Positions 51,997 through 60,282 of a stretch of DNA of 64,000 bases are shown here, one piece after another (the stretch's first letter is position 1; every line of letters starts with the position of its first letter). The stretch comes from RH-AL1 sp965198495 (GTDB lineage: Bacteria > Pseudomonadota > Alphaproteobacteria > Rhizobiales > Beijerinckiaceae). The notes under the pieces are model-generated. The model saw only the letters and a list, made by a program, of their open reading frames with translations. It had not been told where the DNA came from and did not search any database. The stretch is taken from the NCBI GenBank assembly GCA_965198495.1, contig CBDAPL010000001.1, positions 1-64,000 of the forward strand, written 5' to 3'. The position numbers and the translations under genes were made by a program.

Positions 51997-53216
51997 TGGC
52001 GAGCAAGCCGGCAGCGGGAGCGCCGGCCTTCCGGACGCTCGACGATGCCAATGTGAGGGGTAAGCGCGTGCTCGTGCGCGTCGACCTCAACGTACCCATG
52101 GCCGATGGCGCGATATCGGATCTGTTGCGCATCACCCGTATCCTTCCGACCCTCCGCGAACTCTCCGGGAGAGGCGCAAAGGTCATCTTGCTCTCACATT
52201 TCGGTCGACCGAAGGGCGAGCCGGATACGAAATACTCTTTGCGTACCATCGCCCCCGCGCTGGCGCATGAACTCGGCAGACCTGTGGCCTTCGCGCAGGA
52301 TTGCCTTGGCGCCGAGGCGCAAGACGCGATCTCGGCCCTCAAGGACGGCGATGTCCTGCTTCTGGAGAACGTGCGTTTCCACAAAGGCGAGACCGAAAAC
52401 GATCCGGCCTTCGTTGCCTCGCTCGCCGCGCTTGGCGACCTCTACGTCAACGATGCCTTCTCGGCCGCCCATAGGGCGCATGCGACGACGGAAGGGCTCG
52501 CGCATGCGCTGCCTGCGTTCGCCGGGCGCACCATGCAGGCCGAACTCGAACACCTCGACCTCGCTCTGTCGCATCCCGAACGGCCCGTCGCGGCGATCGT
52601 CGGCGGTGCCAAGATCTCGACGAAGCTCGATCTGCTCGGCAATCTCGTCAGGCGCGTCGATATCTTGATCATCGGCGGCGGGATGGCCAACACTTTCCTG
52701 TTCGCGAAAGGCGTGGCAGTGGGCCTGTCGCTCTGCGAGAAAGACATGGCCGACACCGCGCGCGCCATCATGGCGACCGCACACGAATCCAACTGCGAGA
52801 TCGTGCTGCCCGTCGATGGCGTGGTTGCCGACAAGTTCGTTGCCGGCACGCCTAACGAGATCGTGGCTATCGATTCCGTGCCTGCGGAGAAGATGATCCT
52901 CGATATCGGGCCGCATTCGATCGCCCGCATCGAGGCGCTGCTGCAAGGTGTCAAGACGCTGGTCTGGAACGGGCCCTTCGGCGCTTTCGAGATCAAGCCG
53001 TTCGATCGTGGGACGGTGCGCGTGGCGCAGGCGGCGGCTGCGCTGACGAGAGCCGGCAAGCTCATCACGGTCGCGGGCGGTGGCGATACGGTGTCGGCCC
53101 TGAACGGAGCTGGCGTATCGGATGAGCTGACGTATCTGTCGACCGCAGGGGGAGCCTTCCTCGAATGGCTCGAAGGCAAAGCGCTTCCCGGTGTCGAGGC
53201 TTTGCACCAGACCTGA
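51996..53216 (+). CDS. pgk: Phosphoglycerate kinase
   Basis: The 406-residue two-domain kinase transfers phosphate from 1,3-bisphosphoglycerate to ADP. Hallmarks are RVLVRVDLNVPMADGAISD, LLSHFGRPKGEPDTKYSL, VNDAFSAAHRAHAT, GGAKISTKLDLL, VWNGPFGAFEIKPF and the nucleotide-binding AGGGDTVSAL near the C-terminus. It starts overlapping the gap stop and is the second gene of the gap-pgk operon. Confidence 0.97.
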   Translation: MASKPAAGAPAFRTLDDANVRGKRVLVRVDLNVPMADGAISDLLRITRILPTLRELSGRGAKVILLSHFGRPKGEPDTKYSLRTIAPALAHELGRPVAFAQDCLGAEAQDAISALKDGDVLLLENVRFHKGETENDPAFVASLAALGDLYVNDAFSAAHRAHATTEGLAHALPAFAGRTMQAELEHLDLALSHPERPVAAIVGGAKISTKLDLLGNLVRRVDILIIGGGMANTFLFAKGVAVGLSLCEKDMADTARAIMATAHESNCEIVLPVDGVVADKFVAGTPNEIVAIDSVPAEKMILDIGPHSIARIEALLQGVKTLVWNGPFGAFEIKPFDRGTVRVAQAAAALTRAGKLITVAGGGDTVSALNGAGVSDELTYLSTAGGAFLEWLEGKALPGVEALHQT

Positions 53217-53386
53217 ACACTCAGCTGTCCTGGGGTCCATTGACATGCGCTGGCTCGCGCGGCCCGATCGCGGCTTTCGGGTGGAACGCATATGTTCCTT
53301 AATCGAAGTGGGCCTTGGGCCCTGATCTTTACCCTTCCGGTGACGCGGCATGCTTCCTACCTAAGAGCCGCCCGGAGAACGCGCCC

Positions 53387-53713
53387 ATGTCCCGCTCGAT
53401 CGTCATGTCTTTTCCCAACGAATTGGGCGTCGCGGAAGCCAAGCGCCGGATCAACGAGCGCTTCGGTGTCCTGAAGCACGAGTACGTCGACAAGGTCGGC
53501 AGCGCGGACATGACGTGGGTCGGCGACGTGGCGCATTTGCGGGTCGCGGCGCTGGGCCAGAACGCCACGGCGGAGATCGACGTCAAGCAGGGCGACATTC
53601 GCATCGAGGTGCACCTGCCTTGGCTTCTCGCGACGATGGCGAACAAGGTTCAAGGATTCCTGCAGAAGAATGCGCAAGACACGCTTCGGATCGGGCCGAC
53701 CAAGAAGGTTTGA
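53387..53713 (+). CDS. Polyhydroxyalkanoic acid system family protein
   Basis: The 108-residue protein matches the PHA_gran_rgn/PHA-system family. It has an N-terminal SFPNELGVAEAKRRINERF, a WVGDVAHLRVAALGQNATAE middle and a C-terminal VHLPWLLATMANKVQGFLQ. The family is linked to PHA granules in some Proteobacteria, with limited experimental support. It stands alone after pgk and converges with the molbindin gene, 1 nt apart. Confidence 0.8.
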   Translation: MSRSIVMSFPNELGVAEAKRRINERFGVLKHEYVDKVGSADMTWVGDVAHLRVAALGQNATAEIDVKQGDIRIEVHLPWLLATMANKVQGFLQKNAQDTLRIGPTKKV

Positions 53714-53714
53714 C

Positions 53715-53921
53715 TCAGTCGACGGCGACCATCACGTCGGACGCCTTGATCACGGCCGTTGCCTTCTTCCCTTCCGTGAGACCGAGTTCGTCGACGGCCT
53801 CATTGGTGATGGAGGCGAAGATCTTGGCGCCGTTCACGTCGATGACGACATGCGATGTTGTAGTGCCCTTGTGCACTTCCAGCACGGTGCCAGTGAGTTG
53901 ATTGCGAGCTGAGAGCTTCAT
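53715..53921 (-). CDS. Molbindin (Mop/TOBE-domain molybdate-binding protein)
   Basis: The 68-residue single-Mop-domain protein (MKLSARNQLTGTVLEVHKGT, HVVIDVNGAKIFASITNEAV, LGLTEGKKATAVIKASDVMV) matches the ~68-aa molbindin family, which oligomerises to store or buffer molybdate. No modABC or molybdoenzyme is present in the window. The start ATG at 53919-53921 and the full length fit the family well. Confidence 0.92.
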   Translation of the reverse strand: MKLSARNQLTGTVLEVHKGTTTSHVVIDVNGAKIFASITNEAVDELGLTEGKKATAVIKASDVMVAVD

Positions 53922-54001
53922 CGGTGAATCCTGTTTCGCGAACCCTCATGCGGGCTCGAATGAGCAGATTGCGGAACTTCTCGTCTTGTAAGGGCGGAAT
54001 C

Positions 54002-55105
54002 TCAACCGAGAACGAGGTCGCGGACGTAATCTCCGATCGCCAACGAGGAGGTAAGGCCAGGCGACTCGATGCCGAACAGGTTTACCAGCCCGGCCACGCC
54101 GTGCTGCGCCTCGCCCTCGATAACGAAGTCTCGTGCGGGCTCGCCCTCGGCCGAGATCTTCGGCCGTATTCCCGCATAGGCCGGAATCAGCGCACCGTCC
54201 GGAAGGTCCGGCCAGAAACGGCGGATATCGGCGTAGAAGCTGTCGGCGCGAGCCGGGTCGACTCTGTAATCCAATGTTTCGACCCATTCGACATCTGGCC
54301 CGAAACGCGCCGCACCCGAAGCGTCGATCGTGAGGTGCGTACCGATGCCGCCTGGCACCGGTACGGGGTAGATGAGACGCGAGAACGGCGCGGCTTGCGC
54401 GAGCTTGAAGTAGTTGCCTTTGGCATAAGCGCCGATCGGAACGCGCTCGGCAGGCATGCCCTCGATGGAGCGTGCGACGAACGGAGCGCCGTGACCCGCC
54501 GCATTGATCAGGATGTTGCAGCCAAGATGCATCGGGGTCGCGCCCTCGATCTCAAGTACGAAACTTGCCTTATTTCGAGCGACGGCGCGTAGCGGGGCTT
54601 GGAACGCCGAAACGGCGCCGAACTCCTCGGCATCGTCTTGCAGCGCGAGCATGAGAGCGGGCGCGTCGATTACACCGGTCGATGGGGAAAGATAAGCGCT
54701 CGTGCAAGCGAGCGACGGCTCCAACGCGATCGCGGCATCGGCGCTCAGTGCTTGCAGATCGTCAACGCCATTGGCCCGAGCTGTTGTCGCGATCGCATGA
54801 AGGCGCCCGTCATCTTCTCTCGACGTCGCCACAAGAAGCTTGCCGAGCCGCCGATGCGGCACCTCGTGCGCCTCGGCAAAGGCGTAAAGCGCATCTCGCC
54901 CCCCCACGCACAGCCGCGCCTTCAGGCTGCCCGCGGGATAGTACAATCCGGCATGGATAACCCCGCTGCCGCGCCCCGACGTACCCGTCCCGAGAGAACG
55001 GCTAGCCTCGATCACCAGGACTTGGCGTCCCGCCCGCGCCAACGCGCGCGTAATGGCGAGCCCGACAACGCCGGCGCCCACCACAACGCATTCCACATGG
55101 TCCAT
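54002..55105 (-). CDS. FAD-dependent oxidoreductase, LhgO-like
   Basis: The 367-residue DAO-family flavoprotein has an N-terminal dinucleotide-binding motif, CVVVGAGVVGLAITRALARA, followed by EASRSLGTGTSGRGSGVIHA, a hallmark of L-2-hydroxyglutarate dehydrogenase/oxidase relatives. The C-terminal half has GGIGTHLTIDASGAARFGPD, with ESPGLTSSLAIGDYVRDLV near the end. Similar proteins reduce quinones while oxidising L-2-hydroxyglutarate, but related ones act on other 2-hydroxy acids. It is solitary and divergent from grpE. Confidence 0.85.
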   Translation of the reverse strand: MDHVECVVVGAGVVGLAITRALARAGRQVLVIEASRSLGTGTSGRGSGVIHAGLYYPAGSLKARLCVGGRDALYAFAEAHEVPHRRLGKLLVATSREDDGRLHAIATTARANGVDDLQALSADAAIALEPSLACTSAYLSPSTGVIDAPALMLALQDDAEEFGAVSAFQAPLRAVARNKASFVLEIEGATPMHLGCNILINAAGHGAPFVARSIEGMPAERVPIGAYAKGNYFKLAQAAPFSRLIYPVPVPGGIGTHLTIDASGAARFGPDVEWVETLDYRVDPARADSFYADIRRFWPDLPDGALIPAYAGIRPKISAEGEPARDFVIEGEAQHGVAGLVNLFGIESPGLTSSLAIGDYVRDLVLG

Positions 55106-55138
55106 GAGCGGCTCTTAGCTTTCATGTTGGTACTTCGG

Positions 55139-55167
55139 CTTGATATTTACCGCTGCGAAACTGATAT
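55139..55167 (+). promoter_or_regulatory. Possible RpoH (heat-shock sigma) promoter of grpE
   Basis: CTTG at 55139-55142 is followed 18 nt later by CTGATAT at 55161-55167. This fits the alphaproteobacterial sigma-32 pattern (CTTG, about 17-18 nt, then C-Y-T-A-T) except at one position. It lies 37-65 nt upstream of the grpE ATG. No CIRCE element is present. Confidence 0.4.
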
Positions 55168-55203
55168 GGAGGCCGGCTTACACCAAGATGTTGTCGCAAG
55201 GTC

Positions 55204-55815
55204 ATGAACGATCATAAGTCAGAACAACAGGGTAAAAGCGGTCCGAACGGCGCGGCTTCGGTTGCCGCTGATGACGCGAGCGCGCCGTCATCCGCGTCAG
55301 GCTCCGCCGAGGCAGGCGTGGCACCGGATCCGTTCAAGGTTCTCGAGGCTTTGCAGGCAGAGAACACCGAACTTAAGGATCGTTCGCTGCGCGCTCTGGC
55401 CGAAATGGAGAACTTGCGCCGACGCACGGAGCGGGAGGTGAGTGATGCCAAAGCGTATGGCGTCACAAGTTTCGCGCGCGATATGCTTCCGTTCGCCGAC
55501 AATCTGCGTCGCGCCATAGATGCCGTGTCGGCCGGAGAACGGGAAGAGGCGGATCCGGCAATCAAAAGCTTTATCGAAGGCGTCGATCTGACCGAACGGG
55601 ACTTCTTATCTCGGCTCGTCCGTTTCGGTGTCAAACGAATGGAGCCAAAAGGCAGGAAATTCGATCCTAATCTGCACGAGGTTCTTTTCGAGATACCCGA
55701 CGAGAGCGTGCCGACCGGCACTATCATGCAGGTCATCGAGCAGGGCTATACGATCGGTGAACGCGTTTTACGTGCGGCTAAGGTTGGCATTGCGCGCGGC
55801 GGCCCAAAGGCCTAA
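55204..55815 (+). CDS. grpE: Nucleotide exchange factor GrpE
   Basis: This 203-residue GrpE is the nucleotide exchange factor of DnaK. It has a disordered N-terminus (about 1-45), a long dimerising coiled coil (LEALQAENTELKDRSLRALA, EMENLRRRTEREVSDAKAYG), and the beta domain with GVKRMEPKGRKFDPNLHEVL, IPDESVPTGTIMQVIEQGY and GERVLRAAKVGIARG, all canonical. Alphaproteobacterial grpE usually sits with hrcA or near dnaK; neither is present. It converges with alkB. Confidence 0.96.
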   Translation: MNDHKSEQQGKSGPNGAASVAADDASAPSSASGSAEAGVAPDPFKVLEALQAENTELKDRSLRALAEMENLRRRTEREVSDAKAYGVTSFARDMLPFADNLRRAIDAVSAGEREEADPAIKSFIEGVDLTERDFLSRLVRFGVKRMEPKGRKFDPNLHEVLFEIPDESVPTGTIMQVIEQGYTIGERVLRAAKVGIARGGPKA

Positions 55816-56464
55816 TCCGAAAGCGTCTCGACCGTTACGCGACGTAGTGTGAGATTGAAGCGCCCGCTCTCCTTAACAGGTGTGGACGACCCGGCCAATA
55901 TTCGGTCGACACCATGGAACGCGAGGCGCGCTTCGCCCGAAAGCACGAGGGCGTCACCTGACTGTAGCCTCAGGCTGAAGGTCCTGCCGCGCCGCTCGGT
56001 TCCCCGTACCGGAAGACGCATGTGTCGCCGAGCGAAAGAGACAGGACGGGCGCGCGAAACCCCTGCTCATCTCGATCCTGGTGCAAAGCCATTCGCGCCG
56101 TCGCATCGTAGTAATTGACGAGGCACGCTTCCGGCACGAGCGGGTAGTCGGCGAGTTCGCGCCAAGCCTGGAGCGCGAGCGGCGGGATGGCCGGCCAGGC
56201 TCGCCGGGTCCTTGGATGTTGAGCGACATACCGGTACCCGCCATGATCGGAGAGCCAGCCGAACTGGCCGCAGTTTGTCATGCGGACGGAAAAGGGTGCC
56301 CCCGTTCGCGGCACGACCGGCTGGAAGAGTGGTGCGTCTTCGACGACCGCGCGCACTGACGCGAGAAGTTCGGTTTGCGCGTTGCGTCCCAGATAACCCG
56401 GCACGTAGATCAGGCCGGGTGCGAGCGTTACGAGATTTCGGGCCGGTGCGCTGTCTCGCGTCAC
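55812..56464 (-). pseudogene. alkB: AlkB-type DNA repair dioxygenase, single-base frameshift
   Basis: The reading frame from 56464 gives a typical AlkB N-terminus and middle (FSVRMTNCGQFGWLSDHGGY, LVNYYDATARMALHQDRDEQ with the iron ligands His and Asp, LSLGDTCVFRYG). It then diverges into PSGAAGPSA and stops at 55970. The expected C-terminus (LRLQSGDALVLSGEARLAFH with the third iron ligand His, then GRFNLTLRRV with the 2-oxoglutarate Arg) continues in another frame to 55812. Adding one G to the G4 run at 56002-56005 (minus strand) would restore a full ~217-residue Fe(II)/2-oxoglutarate dioxygenase repairing N1-meA and N3-meC. It is either a recent mutation or a homopolymer sequencing error. 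Confidence 0.85.
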
Positions 56465-56991
56465 TTGTCCGGCATGCGCTCGAGAATTGAAGCGAAGGCA
56501 TCCGGAAGCGTCTCTTCCTTGTCCGCGTCGAACGTCGCGCCCATCCCGCTTTTCACACCGCCGACCGTTGGCTTCGTTGCGATCTGATCGACGAGGAGAT
56601 CGATGCGCGTGGCGGAGGCATCGTGCGGCAGCGCGACCCGCTCTCCCGCCGCGACAGCTTCAGCGGCTTTTATGAGTTCGCTCATGCGAACACCTTTAGT
56701 AAGGACGGGGCATGGCGGCGTGTCGGGTAACTCGGAATGGCCGGTGAGGATCGCGAGCTTCGCGTTCGGCTTCATAGCCAAGATATGACGTGCCAGGTCG
56801 GAGCCAGACATGCCAGGCATCGTGTAATCGATGAGTATCAGGTCGAAGGCGTCGTTCTCGCGCAGCAGTTCGATCGCGGCTTCAGCTCCAACAGCCGGTG
56901 TCACGAAATGCCCGACTTCTTCCAACTCATCGGCGATCACGTGCCTGATCAGGGGGTCGTCATCGACCAGAAGAATTTCTAAGTGGGGCAT
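56461..56991 (-). CDS. Response regulator with receiver domain and extra C-terminal region
   Basis: The 176-residue protein has a CheY-like receiver: acidic triad VDDDP (Asp10-12), phosphorylation site Asp55 in LILIDYTMPG, the Thr of LAILTGHSEL, and Lys in PVLTKGVRM. About 60 C-terminal residues follow (IDLLVDQIATKPTVGG..., ending LERMPDK) with no known output domain and no DNA-binding motif. Its stop overlaps the alkB start (ATGA), so the two are translated together. No histidine kinase is adjacent. It may belong to a phosphorelay or act by protein contact. Confidence 0.8.
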   Translation of the reverse strand: MPHLEILLVDDDPLIRHVIADELEEVGHFVTPAVGAEAAIELLRENDAFDLILIDYTMPGMSGSDLARHILAMKPNAKLAILTGHSELPDTPPCPVLTKGVRMSELIKAAEAVAAGERVALPHDASATRIDLLVDQIATKPTVGGVKSGMGATFDADKEETLPDAFASILERMPDK

Positions 56992-57154
56992 GCGGGTTAC
57001 TCAATGGCGCGTCGGCAGGAGACGCTTCTCTACCTGATCAAGCGACCTTGGATCGACAAGGTAGAAAAGGGACAGCGCCTCAGTATATCAGCTCCGACTT
57101 ATGCGTCGCGTCCGAGAACTCATCCCTTGGACGGATACGAGCGCCGGCTCTTTC

Positions 57155-57793
57155 TTAAACTCGCTCGGTGAGACGCGGCGCGAGTACAGTCTTGGACGCC
57201 ACCGTGGCATCCGGCGCCAACTGGTAGACGATCGGGACGCCGGTGTGAATTTCGACATTCGGGATCGTTGTCGAGTCAAGATCGTCGAGGACCATCACCA
57301 ACGCTCGCAGGCTATTACCGTGCGCCGCTACCAGCACCGTTTCGCCACGCAACACGCAGGGTAGGATCGCCTGACAATAGAACGGGAGCGTACGCGCGAC
57401 GGTATCACGGAGGCTTTCGCCACCAGGAGGTGGCGTCTCGTAGGAGCGGCGCCAGATCTTGACTTGTTCCTCTCCCCACTTCTGGCGCGCTTCATCCTTG
57501 TTGAGGCCAGACAGATCGCCGTAGCTGCGTTCGCGCAACGCGATGTGAATAATGGGTTCGAGATCGGACTGATCGAGGGAGGCGAGCGCCGTCTTCAAGG
57601 TCTCCTGAGCACGCGAGAGATCCGAAACGAAGGCGCGATCGAAACGCAAGCCGGCTTGCCGGAGGGCGACACCAGCGCCCGCCGCTTCGGCATAGCCGAG
57701 CGGCGTAAGTCCGGGATCGCGCCAGCCGGTAAACAAGTTCTTAAGGTTCCATTCGCTTTGCCCATGGCGCAATAGAACAAGCGTGCGTGTCAT
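57155..57793 (-). CDS. gpmA: 2,3-bisphosphoglycerate-dependent phosphoglycerate mutase
   Basis: This 212-residue dPGM interconverts 3- and 2-phosphoglycerate. The catalytic His loop is LVLLRHGQSEWNLKNLFTGW, the catalytic acid is near RSYGDLSGLNKDEARQKWGE, and the second His lies in VLVAAHGNSLRALV. Length and motifs are typical. It starts 14 nt after the dapB stop on the same strand, suggesting co-transcription. It completes the lower-glycolysis set in this region with gap and pgk. Confidence 0.95.
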   Translation of the reverse strand: MTRTLVLLRHGQSEWNLKNLFTGWRDPGLTPLGYAEAAGAGVALRQAGLRFDRAFVSDLSRAQETLKTALASLDQSDLEPIIHIALRERSYGDLSGLNKDEARQKWGEEQVKIWRRSYETPPPGGESLRDTVARTLPFYCQAILPCVLRGETVLVAAHGNSLRALVMVLDDLDSTTIPNVEIHTGVPIVYQLAPDATVASKTVLAPRLTERV

Positions 57794-57806
57794 GCTCAAC
57801 CTCTCG

Positions 57807-58619
57807 TCAGTCTGGAAGGCCGAGCACATCGCCCATCGAGTAGAGGCCCGGCCTTCGGCCTCGCGCCCATAAAGCTGCTTTGAGCGCGCCTCGCGCGAAA
57901 ATCCCGCGGTCCTCGGCACGATGGCTCAGCTCTATGCGCTCACCGTCCCCGGCGAAGATCACGCTGTGCTCTCCGACGACGGTGCCGCCACGCAGAGTGG
58001 CAAAGCCGATTGCGCCCGACGGTCTTACACCGGTCATGCCGTCGCGTCCGCGTAGCGAATGATCCGCGAGCGTGACGTCACGACCTGAGGCTGCGGCTTC
58101 GCCGAGCAGGAGGGCCGTCCCTGAAGGGGCGTCGACTTTCAACCGATGATGCATTTCGACGATCTCGATATCGAACTCGCCACTCAAAGCTGTGGCTGTC
58201 TTGCGGACGAGCGCTGCCAGAAGGTTTACGCCGAGGCTCATGTTGCCCGATCGAACGATCGTCGCATGGCGCGCCGCCGCCGCAAGTTTCGCCGATTCCG
58301 CCTCCGAAAAGCCGGTCGTGCCGATTACGTGCGCGATGCGCGCCTGCGCGGCGAGTTCAGCCAAAGCCACGCTGGATGTTGGCGTCGAGAAGTCGATGAT
58401 CCCATCAGCGTCTAGTATCAGGGGAAGCGCGTCGTCCGTGACGCAGATGCCGCAAACAGCACAACCCGCAAGCACGCCCGCATCCATCCCGAGAGCGGCG
58501 GACTCCGAACGATCGAGGGCGCCGTGAAGCATAGCACCTTCCGTCGTTTCGATAAGCCGAACCAACGCCCGCCCCATACGTCCGGCCGCGCCAGCCACCA
58601 CCAGCCGCATATCGGCCAT
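57807..58619 (-). CDS. dapB: 4-hydroxy-tetrahydrodipicolinate reductase
   Basis: This 270-residue enzyme of the lysine/diaminopimelate pathway reduces the DapA product using NAD(P)H. The nucleotide-binding motif is LVVAGAAGRMGRALVRLIET. The catalytic segment is EMHHRLKVDAPSGTALLLGE (H-H-x-x-K). Further features are GTTGFSEAES and SGNMSLGVNLLAALV. ATG 58619 is chosen over 58625 because GGAG is at the right distance. It precedes gpmA in the same direction, an arrangement seen in Rhizobiales. Confidence 0.96.
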   Translation of the reverse strand: MADMRLVVAGAAGRMGRALVRLIETTEGAMLHGALDRSESAALGMDAGVLAGCAVCGICVTDDALPLILDADGIIDFSTPTSSVALAELAAQARIAHVIGTTGFSEAESAKLAAAARHATIVRSGNMSLGVNLLAALVRKTATALSGEFDIEIVEMHHRLKVDAPSGTALLLGEAAASGRDVTLADHSLRGRDGMTGVRPSGAIGFATLRGGTVVGEHSVIFAGDGERIELSHRAEDRGIFARGALKAALWARGRRPGLYSMGDVLGLPD

Positions 58620-58691
58620 GAACATCTCCGTTGCATCGCCGCGGCGGCTGTGTCCGGAAGGCCGCAAACGTCGGCCCGGCTTCGCCCCGTC

Positions 58692-58723
58692 GACGATCAG
58701 CGAAGAAGACGATCAGCGAAGAA
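58692..58723. repeat. 16-bp perfect tandem repeat (x2)
   Basis: GACGATCAGCGAAGAA occurs twice head to tail and is followed by GAAGACGACGAC. It lies upstream of dapB, between dapB and carD. Confidence 0.85.
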
Positions 58724-58775
58724 GAAGACGACGACTTATATCGCCGCCCTCTGCTGGAGCCGATGTTGCTCTAAG

Positions 58776-59954
58776 CTACGCCGCTTCACCGACGCCGGCG
58801 GTCTCCGTATCGTCGCTCTCATCCGCCTCGATCTCGTCGGCTTTTGTCCGACGCGGGCCTTTCTGAAGCTGGTCGTCGATGAGCTTAAGCGCCTCCGCAT
58901 CGGTCAGCTTCTGCACGGCTGCAATCTCGCGCGCCATACGATCGAGTGCCGCCTCGTACAGCTGACGTTCGGAATAGGACTGCTCGGGCTGCGCGTCCGA
59001 CCTGTAAAGATCGCGCACGACTTCCGCGATAGCAACGAGATCACCGGAATTGATCTTCGCTTCATATTCCTGAGCCCGACGAGACCACATCGTACGCTTG
59101 ACACGCGCACGTCCCATCAAGGTGTCGAGTGCCCGCTTAACGACAGGTGCCTCGGCAAGCTTGCGCATGCCAACGCTGGTGATCTTCGGCAGCGGCACCT
59201 TTAAGATCATCTTGTCCTTGATGAAGCTAATCACGAAAAGCTCGAGCTTGTAGCCAGCAACCTCCTGCTCCTCGATGGCAACGATCTGGCCAACCCCGTG
59301 AGCCGGGTAGACGATGTATTCGAGCGTCTTAAAACCTTGTCCTTTCGGCAGGACAGGCTTTGTCGGCTTAGCGCCAACGGGGCTCATCAGCGGGGCCACG
59401 GGTCTAACCGGGGCCCGCGCATTCACGGAAGATCCCGGCTCCGCATGCGTCTCGATCTTACCAGACGACTCCGCCACCACCTCGATCTCCTGCTCTTCAC
59501 CCGCCGTCTTCTTGAGCTTCTTCTCAAACACCTCGACCGTACCTTTCGCGAGACCGATACTACCGCTGGAGCTGGCAATGACCGGCCTAGTCACCGACAC
59601 CATCTTCTGGCGCGCCGCAACGAAAGCCGCCGCGGCAGTGCGATTCGTCGTCTTAGCCACGACCGACGCCTCGGAAGCACCGCCGCCGCCTGGAGCCTCG
59701 ATAGTCGCCGCAGGATTGGGTACCCGAGACGTCGACTTGTCTGCCCGTACCTTTTTTGGCGAGACCGGCAAGGCGGCAGGTTCAGTGCGCTCGGGCAACC
59801 CGGACGATCCCGCCGAAGCGCCGGACTGTGTATGCAACGCCCCCGAGACCATCTTCTTGTCCTTCGCCGTTGTTTTCGGCTTGGCTTTAACCGTCGCAGT
59901 CGCTAAGCCTTTTTCAGATGGTTCAGAGGTGTTAACGCTAATCCGCGATGGCAT
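58776..59954 (-). CDS. CarD-family transcription regulator with long N-terminal extension
   Basis: The 392-residue protein ends in a complete CarD/CdnL-TRCF domain: KTLEYIVYPAHGVGQIVAIE (RNA-polymerase-interacting Tudor-like part, about residue 208), FIKDKMILKVPLPKITSVGM, then the helical DNA-binding part WSRRAQEYEAKINSGDLVAI. CarD proteins bind the RNA-polymerase beta subunit and stabilise open complexes. Most are about 160-200 residues. Here about 200 extra N-terminal residues of Lys/Ala/Ser/Pro-rich, apparently disordered sequence precede the domain. ATG 59954 has a GGAGTG upstream. A second ATG near residue 190 could give a standard-length form. Confidence 0.9.
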   Translation of the reverse strand: MPSRISVNTSEPSEKGLATATVKAKPKTTAKDKKMVSGALHTQSGASAGSSGLPERTEPAALPVSPKKVRADKSTSRVPNPAATIEAPGGGGASEASVVAKTTNRTAAAAFVAARQKMVSVTRPVIASSSGSIGLAKGTVEVFEKKLKKTAGEEQEIEVVAESSGKIETHAEPGSSVNARAPVRPVAPLMSPVGAKPTKPVLPKGQGFKTLEYIVYPAHGVGQIVAIEEQEVAGYKLELFVISFIKDKMILKVPLPKITSVGMRKLAEAPVVKRALDTLMGRARVKRTMWSRRAQEYEAKINSGDLVAIAEVVRDLYRSDAQPEQSYSERQLYEAALDRMAREIAAVQKLTDAEALKLIDDQLQKGPRRTKADEIEADESDDTETAGVGEAA

Positions 59955-60282
59955 GGCTGTCACACTCCGTCCTCGTCCGCATTGCCGACAAGTCGACGCA
60001 TCCTCTTCTGAGTTTCCGGTCTCAGAGGGGTCGCCTTTAGGGTTAAACGCCGCAGAGATGGCGACGCACTCGACAAGATGAAGTTTCTAAACCGGCAAGA
60101 TCCTGTCGTGGGACAGTTTATCCTAACCTGTTGTGGAAGCGACTAAATCTTCAAGTTGTTAATGATTGCGTATCATAGAATTGTCAGAAAATCAACGAAA
60201 ACCGACGCTTATCGGAATTTCGGTTCTTGCAATGATTAACACGGACTCGAAGAGATCTGAAAACTTCGAGGAGTTTCAGAAC
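59955..60282. other. Intergenic region upstream of carD
   Basis: About 330 bp between the carD start and the fdxA stop, both on the minus strand. It is distinctly AT-richer than its surroundings around 60130-60270 and should contain the carD promoter. No RNA gene or strong terminator hairpin was recognised. Confidence 0.45.

Noticed and set aside
55106..55203. CIRCE element upstream of grpE
   Set aside because: No TTAGCACTC/GAGTGCTAA inverted repeat is present.
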